Shown here piece after piece: positions 1 through 5,990 of a stretch of DNA of 7,271 nt. Source of the stretch: JAEUUM01 sp038326165 (lineage in GTDB: Bacteria; Bacteroidota; Bacteroidia; Chitinophagales; Saprospiraceae); the NCBI GenBank assembly GCA_038326165.1, contig JBBQJT010000089.1, positions 1-7,271 on the forward strand. The letters run 5' to 3'. The notes under the pieces are model-generated. The model was not told the origin of the DNA. It did no database searches and saw only the letters and a list, made by a program, of their open reading frames with translations. Position 1 is the first letter of the stretch; each line of letters starts with the position of its first letter. A program made the translations under genes and the position numbers.

Positions 1-479
1 TTGACATTTATATCATTGTTGGTTGCGCCCATAGTATTGTTTTGGGTAGCAAAGTCGATTTGTAAACTATTGACATTGAACCCACTACCAGAGCCCAAAA
101 GCATGAATTCATTTGGACCTTCAGGACCGCAGGCATCTATAAACAGGCTTAGCATTTCTGGGCATACCGAACAAGGTGGTGGACTTGTTGAGGTGATATC
201 TCCGCATCCTATCAATGTTCCTTCTCCTGCATAAGGGTCAAATCCTTGTGTATCGCTGTAATACCAATTGAGGCATCCACCATCAGGTAAGTTCACTCCT
301 CCAGCTTTTAAAGTGATAACTTCACCTGGGCACAAATCGCATGGTGTACTGCCATTAAAACATCCTCCTTGTAGCGTGCTTACAGTGATATCAGGGCATT
401 GGGCCTTGACGGAAATATGCGTCAGAAGCGAGATTGAAATCCACAACAGCGAATTCCATATTATTTTGGGCATTTTCAT
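1..479 (-). CDS. Secreted cysteine-rich surface protein, N-terminal part (cut by left edge)
   Basis: The frame is open from the ATG at 479 to the left edge, giving 159 residues with the C-terminus missing. The N-terminus is a clear type I signal peptide: a short basic start (MKMPK), a hydrophobic core at residues 7-23 and a likely cut after VKA at residue 26. The exported part carries nine cysteines (residues 28, 40, 47, 50, 69, 92, 103, 106, 117), including CDLCPG and CSVCPE pairs, which suggests a disulfide-stabilised extracellular protein. The stretch at 109-130 (MLSLFIDACGPEGPNEFMLL) resembles a segment I associate with large Bacteroidota surface proteins that end in a gliding-motility or type IX secretion sorting domain; that is family recollection, and the C-terminus that would show it lies outside the window. 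A second in-frame ATG at residue 3 is an equally possible start. A -7 box lies just upstream. No enzymatic motif is visible and the function is unknown. Confidence 0.8.
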   Translation of the reverse strand, partial: MKMPKIIWNSLLWISISLLTHISVKAQCPDITVSTLQGGCFNGSTPCDLCPGEVITLKAGGVNLPDGGCLNWYYSDTQGFDPYAGEGTLIGCGDITSTSPPPCSVCPEMLSLFIDACGPEGPNEFMLLGSGSGFNVNSLQIDFATQNNTMGATNNDINV

Positions 480-504
480 AGTATTGCGATAACCTAATAG
501 ACAA

Positions 505-512
505 CAAAGATA
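505..512 (-). promoter_or_regulatory. Bacteroidota -7 promoter box (TATCTTTG) for the secreted protein
   Basis: On the minus strand the sequence reads TATCTTTG, a full match to the Bacteroidota sigma-ABfr -7 consensus TAnnTTTG. It lies 25 bp before the ATG at 479 and would give a short leader. No clear TTTG -33 element is seen at the expected distance, so the call rests on the -7 box and its position. Confidence 0.5.
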
Positions 513-583
513 CCTTGAAGCCTTGGAACCGTTGTATGAATTAATTGTTAAGTCACCATTGTACCTATAATTTTAGGTCTAAT

Positions 584-1357
584 TTAAATGATTTTTATGA
601 ACTGATCTTCTGAAAATCTAATTCGGTTGCCATACACGCCTCCGGGAGCTCTTTTTCCTGCACTTATGACCATGCATATATCCGCTGCTGAGGGCAAGTT
701 TAGGAGGTTTTTTATTCGCTTGGCATCCATTCCTTCCATTGGACAACTGTCAAAATTGTGCGCTCTTAAAGCAAGCATCAAGTTTTCACAAGCAAGTGCT
801 GTTGTTTTATGTGCCCATATCAACATGTCATTTCGACTGACTGGGCCTCTTGGAGTAGGTTTTTGTAAACCTCGAAAGAATATGATTACCTGTTTTACTA
901 AACCGAAAAGCCCCAAAGGACCCTGATTGTAGACCAAGGGAACTATTTTTTGATAATATTGGAGTATTGCTTTAACCTTCTCGGGTTCTTTCTTGGAGAT
1001 CACCTCAAGCATTTGTGCTCTGACTGGTTTCCAAAAATCTGGACGGGCCACTGCAACTACAAGCTCTTTTGCCGTTTTTGCAGCTGGTTGAGATAGGCAA
1101 GCTTCAACAAGTTTTTGTTTTTTGTCGGGATCTCGTACCCAATAAAATTGCCAAGGTTGCAGATTGCTGCTGTTGGGAGCAAGTAAAGCAAGTTGAAGAC
1201 ATTTTTTCATCACTTCTTCTGGAATTTCATCTTCTGTAAAAACACGGACGCTGCGTCTGCTTTCCACAGTTTTAATGAATTCTTCTGTATCAATAATTGC
1301 TGCTGCTTCTGAATTGCCCAAATCTACGGTCGAATTAAAAATTCCAATTTTACTCAT
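584..1357 (-). CDS. Nitroreductase-family FMN-dependent oxidoreductase
   Basis: A 257-residue protein of the nitroreductase superfamily: FMN-containing, usually dimeric, cytoplasmic enzymes that reduce nitro compounds, quinones or other substrates with NAD(P)H. Visible signatures are SRRSVRVF (residues 33-40, the usual FMN-phosphate-binding Arg-rich start), APNSSNLQPWQFYWV (60-74, flavin contact and dimer region), CENLMLALRA (190-199), SCPMEGMDAKRI (204-215) and the closing segment AGKRAPGGVYGNRIRF (233-248). About 70 residues between the second and third motifs (roughly 110-180) are longer than in compact members of about 200 residues and include a hydrophobic patch (PLGLFGLVKQVIIFF). I chose the ATG at 1357; an in-frame GTG at 1378 would add seven residues (MCKQNSF) with no family support. 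The gene is divergent from lysS and 104 bp upstream of the secreted-protein gene on the same strand. The substrate cannot be told from sequence. Confidence 0.88.
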   Translation of the reverse strand: MSKIGIFNSTVDLGNSEAAAIIDTEEFIKTVESRRSVRVFTEDEIPEEVMKKCLQLALLAPNSSNLQPWQFYWVRDPDKKQKLVEACLSQPAAKTAKELVVAVARPDFWKPVRAQMLEVISKKEPEKVKAILQYYQKIVPLVYNQGPLGLFGLVKQVIIFFRGLQKPTPRGPVSRNDMLIWAHKTTALACENLMLALRAHNFDSCPMEGMDAKRIKNLLNLPSAADICMVISAGKRAPGGVYGNRIRFSEDQFIKII

Positions 1358-1379
1358 AAATGAATTTTGTTTACACACT

Positions 1380-1387
1380 CAATATTA
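1380..1387 (-). promoter_or_regulatory. Possible -7 promoter box (TAATATTG) for the nitroreductase
   Basis: The minus strand reads TAATATTG, one mismatch from TAnnTTTG, 22 bp before the chosen ATG at 1357. No good -33 TTTG is seen. If the box is real, transcription would start around the alternative GTG at 1378, which would favour the ATG at 1357 as the true start. This is a weak call. Confidence 0.25.
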
Positions 1388-1402
1388 CTAATGTTTTATT
1401 GA

Positions 1403-1422
1403 AATAGTATTTTTTTACTATT
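1403..1422. repeat. Small palindrome in the nitroreductase/lysS divergent region
   Basis: AATAGTA at 1403-1409 and TACTATT at 1416-1422 are perfect inverted 7-bp arms around six T residues, followed on the plus strand by AA and seven T (1425-1431). It looks like a weak intrinsic terminator but no gene ends here, since both neighbours point away from it. It could instead be an operator upstream of the nitroreductase promoter, or a chance product of the AT-rich sequence. Confidence 0.35.
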
Positions 1423-1532
1423 AATTTTTTTGGGTTGCATGAAATTGTTAGCCATTTAAAGTTAATTCTTTTGATTTTGGTCAAACTGAACTAAAATTTG
1501 AATTTCACCCTTAATAACAAGGCCCTAGAATG

Positions 1533-1540
1533 TACCTTTG
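1533..1540 (+). promoter_or_regulatory. Bacteroidota -7 promoter box (TACCTTTG) for lysS
   Basis: TACCTTTG matches TAnnTTTG exactly and lies 18 bp before the ATG at 1559. It continues as TACCTTTGCG, a ten-base string also found in the psd promoter. The -33 position has no good TTTG. The box overlaps an in-frame TTG at 1538, which therefore cannot be the translation start if this promoter is used. Confidence 0.6.
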
Positions 1541-1558
1541 CGTTCTGATTTTAACAAT

Positions 1559-3100
1559 ATGACACAACATTTGAGTGAACAAGAGCTTGTAAGAAGGGCT
1601 TCTTTACAATCTATCCTCGATATGGGTATTAATCCCTACCCCGCCGAATTATTTCATGTCAATGGTAATACACATGAAATTAAAAGAGACTACAGAGAAG
1701 AGGTACTTGAGGATGGCACAAAAAACAGGATCAATTTTCAAGATCTTAGTATTGCAGGTCGTTTGATGAATACTCGTGAGGCTGGAAAAGCACTTTTTAT
1801 GAATATTCAGGATAGCTACGGCAATATCCAACTGTATTTAAGAAAAGAAGAAATATGTCCTGGTGAGGATACTTCTTTTTGGGATAATTTGATAAAAAAA
1901 CATCTGGACATTGGTGATTTCGTTGGTATAAAGGGCTATGCTTTTGTTACTAAAACAGGTGAGACCACAGTGCATGTTACTCATTTTACGCTGCTGAGCA
2001 AGGCATTGCGTCCGCTTCCTATCGTAAAAAAAGACGCTGAAGGCAATATCTACGATGCTTTTACTGATCCGGAATTGCGTTACCGCCAGCGTTATGTGGA
2101 TCTGACTGTCAATACACATGTAAAAGAGATTTTTGTTAAAAGAAGTAAGATTCTATCAACTATGCGCAATTTCTTCGACGAGAAAGGTTGGCTGGAAGTA
2201 GAAACTCCAATACTGCAGCCAATACACGGAGGTGCAGCCGCAAGACCTTTTCTTACACATCACAATACCTTAGATATGCCCCTATATATGAGGATTGCCA
2301 ATGAATTGTATCTCAAAAGATTAATCGTAGGCGGATTTGATGGTGTTTATGAAATCGGAAAAATGTTCCGCAATGAAGGAATGGATAGAACGCACAATCC
2401 TGAATTTACGAGTATGGAAATATATGTAGCTTACAAGGATTATTTGTGGATGATGGAAATGGTTGAGGATTTATTGGAACATATATGCCTAGCTGTCAGT
2501 GGCGGAACAAGTGTACCAGTTGGTGACAAACAAATTTCATTCGCCAAGCCTTATCGCAGGTTAACGATGTTCGAATCTATCCAAGAATATACAGGAATCG
2601 ATGTTTCAGCAATGGATGAATCCGAGTTGAAAAAAGTATGTAAGGACCTACACGTAGAGATTGACGCTTCAATGGGTAAGGGGAAACTTATTGATGAAAT
2701 ATTCAGTGAAAAAGTGGAAGAACACTTGATTCAACCCACTTATATTACCGACTATCCAATTGAAATGACTCCTCTTGCCAAAAAACACCGATCAAAGCAA
2801 GGCCTGGTTGAGCGATTTGAATTGTTCATCAATGGCAAAGAAATTGCCAATGCGTACAGTGAGTTAAATGATCCAATTGATCAACGTGAAAGATTTGAAG
2901 ATCAGCTTTCATTGGCAGAAAGAGGCGATGAAGAAGCAATGGCCTTGGATGAAGATTTTTTGAGATCATTGGAATATGGAATGCCACCAACTTCTGGTTT
3001 GGGAATAGGAATGGATCGCCTTACCATGCTTTTGACCAATCAACACACCATACAAGAAGTTTTATTTTTTCCACAAATGAAACCAAGAACAAATTATTGA
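1559..3100 (+). CDS. lysS: Lysine--tRNA ligase, class II
   Basis: Class II lysyl-tRNA synthetase, which charges tRNA-Lys with lysine using ATP in the cytoplasm. At 513 residues it is close to the usual bacterial length of about 500. An N-terminal OB-fold anticodon-binding domain lies at about residues 62-147 (SIAGRLMNTREAGKALFMNIQD). Class II motif 1 falls around WLEVETPILQPIHGGAAARPF (211-231). Motif 2 is YEIGKMFRNEGMDRTHNPEFTSME (264-287) with the ATP-binding Arg271 and Glu273. Motif 3 is GLGIGMDRLTMLL (480-492) with Arg487. The C-terminus VLFFPQMKP is typical. The open frame reaches a TTG at 1538, but the ATG at 1559 is chosen because the TTG lies inside the promoter -7 box and MTQHLSEQELVRR looks like a normal LysS start. 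It is followed 44 bp later by the DUF3127 gene, which has its own -7 box. Confidence 0.97.
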   Translation: MTQHLSEQELVRRASLQSILDMGINPYPAELFHVNGNTHEIKRDYREEVLEDGTKNRINFQDLSIAGRLMNTREAGKALFMNIQDSYGNIQLYLRKEEICPGEDTSFWDNLIKKHLDIGDFVGIKGYAFVTKTGETTVHVTHFTLLSKALRPLPIVKKDAEGNIYDAFTDPELRYRQRYVDLTVNTHVKEIFVKRSKILSTMRNFFDEKGWLEVETPILQPIHGGAAARPFLTHHNTLDMPLYMRIANELYLKRLIVGGFDGVYEIGKMFRNEGMDRTHNPEFTSMEIYVAYKDYLWMMEMVEDLLEHICLAVSGGTSVPVGDKQISFAKPYRRLTMFESIQEYTGIDVSAMDESELKKVCKDLHVEIDASMGKGKLIDEIFSEKVEEHLIQPTYITDYPIEMTPLAKKHRSKQGLVERFELFINGKEIANAYSELNDPIDQRERFEDQLSLAERGDEEAMALDEDFLRSLEYGMPPTSGLGIGMDRLTMLLTNQHTIQEVLFFPQMKPRTNY

Positions 3101-3111
3101 AATCTATTATT

Positions 3112-3119
3112 TAATTTTG
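3112..3119 (+). promoter_or_regulatory. Bacteroidota -7 promoter box (TAATTTTG) for the DUF3127 gene
   Basis: TAATTTTG fits TAnnTTTG exactly, lies 11 bp after the lysS stop codon and 25 bp before the ATG at 3145. The region is AT-rich, so a chance match is possible, but the distance to the start codon resembles the other boxes in this window. It suggests separate transcription from lysS. Confidence 0.45.
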
Positions 3120-3144
3120 CATCGAATCTATCAATATACATACT

Positions 3145-3531
3145 ATGGAAATCAAAGGTAAAATCATTCAACTTCTAGATGAAGTGTCCGGGGAATCCAA
3201 AACCGGAAATCAGTGGCGCAAGCGTGAATACATTCTTGAGACAATGGATCAATATCCGAAAAAGATATGTTTCAATGCTTGGGGCGAAAAAATTGACCAA
3301 TTCAATATACAACAAGATGAAATGATTAATTTACATTTCGATGTTGAGAGTCGCGAATACAATGGTCGTTGGTTCACAGAATGCAAGGCTTGGAGAGTTG
3401 ACCGCAATATAGATGGCACAACTGCTGAACCATCAGCACAACCAACTTATGCAAATACACCTTCACCTGCACAAACATCATCTCCTTCAGTTCCTCAAGG
3501 CCCTGAAATGGATGACGATCTTCCTTTTTAG
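3145..3531 (+). CDS. DUF3127 protein with an SSB-like acidic C-terminal tip
   Basis: A 128-residue protein I recognise as DUF3127, a small family found mainly in Bacteroidota with no established function. The conserved part spans residues 1-87: MEIKGKIIQLL, SKTGNQWRKREYILET, QYPKKICFNAWGEKI, HFDVESREYNGRWFTECKAWRV. This order of strands and aromatic residues is like a compact OB fold (inference). Residues 88-120 are a low-complexity linker rich in Pro, Ser, Thr, Ala and Gln. The last six residues are DDDLPF, almost identical to the DDDIPF tip of E. coli single-stranded DNA-binding protein, the docking peptide for replication and repair proteins. The layout of OB-like core, disordered linker and acidic tip is that of SSB, but the core is not a canonical SSB sequence. 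A role in DNA metabolism is therefore inference, not shown. It sits between lysS and the convergent psd, and neither neighbour explains its job. Confidence 0.85.
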   Translation: MEIKGKIIQLLDEVSGESKTGNQWRKREYILETMDQYPKKICFNAWGEKIDQFNIQQDEMINLHFDVESREYNGRWFTECKAWRVDRNIDGTTAEPSAQPTYANTPSPAQTSSPSVPQGPEMDDDLPF

Positions 3532-3534
3532 TTA

Positions 3535-4182
3535 TCAAGGAAGCTCTGCAATAACGTCAAGGTTGCCATAGACCACCTGATTCATGGCAACCTTTATTTT
3601 TGCGTCAAGTGGTAAGTAGATATCAACTCTTGATCCAAATTTGATGAAACCCATTTCACTCCCTTGCTTTACCTCATCGCCAGCTTTAAGGTAATTCACA
3701 ATTCTTCGTGCTAGCGCGCCAGCTATTTGGCGAAGAAGAATCTCATTGTTTCCGTTTTTTAACACTACAGAAGTTCTTTCATTTTCAGTGCTTGATTTTG
3801 GATGCCAGGCTACCAGGTATTTACCAGGATGGTATTTGCTGTATTGAACAGTCCCGGATATTGGATTCCTGTTTACATGCACATTAATAGGGGACATAAA
3901 AACTGAGATCATCAATCTTTTTGACTTAAAATATTCGTCTTCCTGCGTCTCTTCGATTACCACAACTTTGCCATCAGCAGGAGCGTAAACTAATTTGTCA
4001 TTCAATATGGGAATAATGCGTTTAGGATTTCTAAAGAATTGAAGCACGATTATTAACAAGACGATACCTACTAAACTAAAGAACCACAAAGCTCCAGAAA
4101 GGTATTTTGCACCAATCCAGTACAATAGTCCAGCAAATAGAATTGATATAAATATAGTGGGAAGTCCTTCGCGATGTATCAT
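3535..4182 (-). CDS. psd: Phosphatidylserine decarboxylase proenzyme, short membrane form
   Basis: A 215-residue pyruvoyl-dependent decarboxylase that converts phosphatidylserine to phosphatidylethanolamine at the inner membrane. It is the short form (archaetidylserine-decarboxylase-like type), shorter than the roughly 300-residue E. coli enzyme. Two N-terminal hydrophobic segments lie at about residues 8-29 and 33-50. Family signatures are YAPADGKVVVIEE (66-78), SPINVHVNRNPISG (97-110) with the conserved histidine, and KFGSRVDIYLP (181-191). Self-cleavage is expected between Gly183 and Ser184, turning the serine into the pyruvoyl group and giving beta and alpha chains. It lies 49 bp downstream of cdsA on the same strand, fitting phospholipid synthesis, and has a promoter-like box in that gap. 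Its 3' end meets the DUF3127 gene tail to tail with 3 bp between, and its coding sequence carries a hairpin that looks like a terminator for that gene. The ATG at 4182 is the only good start. Confidence 0.95.
   Translation of the reverse strand: MIHREGLPTIFISILFAGLLYWIGAKYLSGALWFFSLVGIVLLIIVLQFFRNPKRIIPILNDKLVYAPADGKVVVIEETQEDEYFKSKRLMISVFMSPINVHVNRNPISGTVQYSKYHPGKYLVAWHPKSSTENERTSVVLKNGNNEILLRQIAGALARRIVNYLKAGDEVKQGSEMGFIKFGSRVDIYLPLDAKIKVAMNQVVYGNLDVIAELP
3559..3600 (+). terminator. Terminator-like hairpin for the DUF3127 gene, inside the psd 3' end
   Basis: GGTTGCCAT at 3561-3569 pairs perfectly with ATGGCAACC at 3584-3592, extended by two A-T pairs at 3559-3560 and 3593-3594, around a 14-base loop. 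On the plus strand it is followed by TTTATTTT (3593-3600), giving the layout of an intrinsic terminator about 30 bp after the DUF3127 stop. On the minus strand there is no T-run after the stem, so the signal points rightward only. The arms encode the VAMN and YGNL parts of the Psd C-terminus, so coding constraint and terminator function would share the same bases. Confidence 0.6.
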
Positions 4183-4202
4183 AAATATTAGGGTTTGAGC
4201 CG

Positions 4203-4210
4203 CAAAGGTA
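4203..4210 (-). promoter_or_regulatory. Bacteroidota -7 promoter box (TACCTTTG) for psd
   Basis: The minus strand reads TACCTTTG, an exact TAnnTTTG match, 20 bp before the psd ATG at 4182. It continues as TACCTTTGCG, the same ten bases as at lysS. A possible -33 element (ATTG, 4236-4233) lies 22 bp upstream and overlaps the cdsA stop codon. psd may thus be transcribed both from here and by read-through from cdsA. Confidence 0.55.
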
Positions 4211-4231
4211 GAAACTCAATGGAAAGATTTA

Positions 4232-5086
4232 TCAATTTTGGTTAGCAAACAATCGGATGTATAAGTACGCAAAAGGAATAAGAAAGAAAAAGGCATCAAA
4301 TCGGTCTAAAATTCCTCCGTGTCCCGGCATTAATTTACCAGAGTCTTTGATTCCAGTATTGCGCTTCAACATGGACTCAACCAAATCCCCAATAGTCCCA
4401 AAAATTGCAACAATCAGCGCCAATGCCATCCAGTCCCAGCGATTGAAAACACCAAACCACAGCGGGAAAAAACTGCCAATTGCTACCACCAGAATGAGTC
4501 CTCCAATACTTCCCTCCCAAGTTTTACCTGGCGATATTTGATAGAATAACTTTCTTTTTCCGAGCCATGAGCCTACAAAATAAGCCCCACTGTCATTGAT
4601 CCAATTCAACAACAAGATTCCCATGACTATTTCAGGTCGAAAATCATTGGGTGTGATGGCAAGATCTAAAAGCAGGCACATGGGTACGACCAAATACAAT
4701 AAACCTATGGCTATAGCACCGATTCTTTTGAACAATTGTCTGCGTGGCTTTAAAAGTTCTACCATCAAAGCAATAGAAAAGGGAAGTACAAAAACCAATT
4801 CACCCAGAAAGGCATCTGAATTTGGTGGGCCACCAAGCCACTTGCTTGTAGCAGTCCAGATATATGGAACCATTGCTACGAGCGTTCCCCAGGTTTTATA
4901 CCAAGCTAAACTCGTATCTTCTTCGATCAAAATAAGAGGCATTATTTCACGCAAACCCAAAAATAATATCAGCCCCAATAGCAATATCAGTGTTTCGGGA
5001 CCTATGAATATTCCTGCTATCATCACCAAAGCAAATAATGTTGCAGTTCCACTTCGTCTTGTTAAGTCACTGAATTTATTTGACAT
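4232..5086 (-). CDS. cdsA: Phosphatidate cytidylyltransferase (CDP-diacylglycerol synthase)
   Basis: An integral inner-membrane enzyme that makes CDP-diacylglycerol from phosphatidate and CTP, the precursor of all major phospholipids. With the ATG at 5086 the protein has 284 residues, the usual family size. Many hydrophobic segments fill the chain (about residues 15-45, 65-80, 96-112, 120-145, 152-175, 195-215, 219-234, 265-280). The CDS signature is complete at 238-264: SMLKRN, IKDSGKLMPGHGG and LDRFD. Just before it are NDSGAYFVGSWLGK (164-177) and SPGKTWEGSIGG (185-196), both typical. An in-frame TTG at 5101 would extend the protein by five residues; I prefer the ATG. The start overlaps the end of the CPBP gene by 11 bp (ATGTCAAATAA), a sign of translational coupling. 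psd follows, so this is a phospholipid gene cluster. Confidence 0.96.
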   Translation of the reverse strand: MSNKFSDLTRRSGTATLFALVMIAGIFIGPETLILLLGLILFLGLREIMPLILIEEDTSLAWYKTWGTLVAMVPYIWTATSKWLGGPPNSDAFLGELVFVLPFSIALMVELLKPRRQLFKRIGAIAIGLLYLVVPMCLLLDLAITPNDFRPEIVMGILLLNWINDSGAYFVGSWLGKRKLFYQISPGKTWEGSIGGLILVVAIGSFFPLWFGVFNRWDWMALALIVAIFGTIGDLVESMLKRNTGIKDSGKLMPGHGGILDRFDAFFFLIPFAYLYIRLFANQN

Positions 5087-5972
5087 AATCCGCAGTTTCA
5101 ACTTTTAGCAATTTCATGAAAAGGTAGGCGGTAAGCAACCCGCTAAGTGATACCAATATCCAATTGACAGATTGATCAGCATTTGTAGACATTTTTTTGT
5201 CCATAATGAATAAAATTGCTACTTGGGTACTATTGAATAAAGCATGCAAAAGTATAGGACACCACAATGTTTTTGTGAAGTAAAATGAATAACCCAAAAT
5301 AATTCCCAAGAACACCCTCGGAATAATACCTTGAAACTGAAAATGTACCAAACCAAATATTATGCCCGTGATTAAAATTGCAACATGTGGATTGACTAGC
5401 ATTTTGCTAATGATGCTTTGAAGTGCACCCCTGAAGAAAAGTTCTTCACCCAAAGCAGGTAAAATTCCCAGCAGAAATACACAAATTAACATGCTGGAAA
5501 TAGAACGATCAGCAGTAAGATTATTGATCAAATTATTGATGTTATCTTCATTGCTTAGCAGTATCTCAGGCAGAGGAATTTGCTGATTGATCCAAGCCAA
5601 GCCCATCACAAAAGGCATTGATCCAACGAATAAAAAAAAGCTGTACAAAAATATTTTGGGATTGATTGTGACATCAAAAATTTTAGGAAATAGAAAGGGT
5701 TTAATTATTCTAAACCACAATAAACTCGGGATCAAACTAATAAACAAGACATTGCTGGCAGTAAGAAAATATATCTTCCAGATTTCAGTCGATTTGCCAG
5801 TCATTTGCTTTGCAATATCACTCAAGCCCATAAATTGAACCAGAATACTCAGAAGCAATATGCCAGTAAAAGACAGTAGGATAAGCAGTCCCAATTGTAA
5901 CTTGGGAGTAAATTCGACCTGCCCATTCATATTCGGCTGTAGGTTTTCATTGCTAGGCTCTACATTTGTCAT
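5076..5972 (-). CDS. CPBP-family intramembrane glutamic endopeptidase
   Basis: A 298-residue multi-pass membrane protein of the CPBP family (formerly Abi/CAAX protease, related to eukaryotic Rce1). All three catalytic motifs are present: EELFFR with Glu176, Glu177 and Arg181; FGLVH with Phe206 and His210; and HALFN with His243 and Asn247. It is therefore likely to be an active enzyme and not a degenerate one. An N-terminal polar tail (residues 1-24) precedes hydrophobic segments near 26-48, 66-86, 106-128, 159-175, 195-211, 215-232, 236-256 and 270-287. Bacterial members have been linked to peptide maturation, bacteriocin immunity or membrane protein processing, but many have no known substrate, and none is visible here. 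The gene overlaps cdsA and is probably co-transcribed with it. The ATG at 5972 is 18 bp from the divergent pdxJ start. Upstream there is only an imperfect -7 box (TACCTTTA, 5984-5977), too close to the ATG for a normal leader. Confidence 0.92.
   Translation of the reverse strand: MTNVEPSNENLQPNMNGQVEFTPKLQLGLLILLSFTGILLLSILVQFMGLSDIAKQMTGKSTEIWKIYFLTASNVLFISLIPSLLWFRIIKPFLFPKIFDVTINPKIFLYSFFLFVGSMPFVMGLAWINQQIPLPEILLSNEDNINNLINNLTADRSISSMLICVFLLGILPALGEELFFRGALQSIISKMLVNPHVAILITGIIFGLVHFQFQGIIPRVFLGIILGYSFYFTKTLWCPILLHALFNSTQVAILFIMDKKMSTNADQSVNWILVSLSGLLTAYLFMKLLKVETADYVK
5961..5968 (+). promoter_or_regulatory. Bacteroidota -7 promoter box (TACATTTG) for pdxJ
   Basis: TACATTTG matches TAnnTTTG exactly, 22 bp before the pdxJ ATG at 5991. 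It lies inside the first codons of the divergent CPBP gene. An AAAGGT string at 5979-5983 and flanks, about 8 bp before the ATG, could act as a weak ribosome binding site. A clear -33 TTTG is not seen. Confidence 0.5.
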
Positions 5973-5990
5973 GAAATAAAGGTAAGTACA

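Noticed and set aside
1..492. Two plus-strand open frames (1-234 and 268-492)
   Set aside because: They are antisense to the secreted-protein gene, whose minus-strand reading has a signal peptide and an orderly cysteine pattern.
563..578. Small hairpin ACCTA/TAGGT after the nitroreductase stop, considered as its terminator
   Set aside because: The stem is only 5 bp and no T-run follows it on the minus strand.
627..926. Open frame of 99 codons on the plus strand, antisense to the nitroreductase
   Set aside because: It mirrors a gene with clear nitroreductase motifs and shows no motif, promoter or leader of its own.
1838..2119. Minus-strand open frame inside lysS, and a similar one at 1649-1831
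   Set aside because: Both are antisense to a fully conserved synthetase and have no independent support.
5087..5101. TTG start for cdsA, five codons upstream of the ATG
   Set aside because: The ATG at 5086 gives the normal family N-terminus and a typical short overlap with the CPBP gene.
4596..5108. Long open frame of 170 codons on the plus strand, antisense to cdsA and the end of the CPBP gene
   Set aside because: It lies opposite genes with complete family signatures, and its translation has no recognisable domain. It is a shadow frame.
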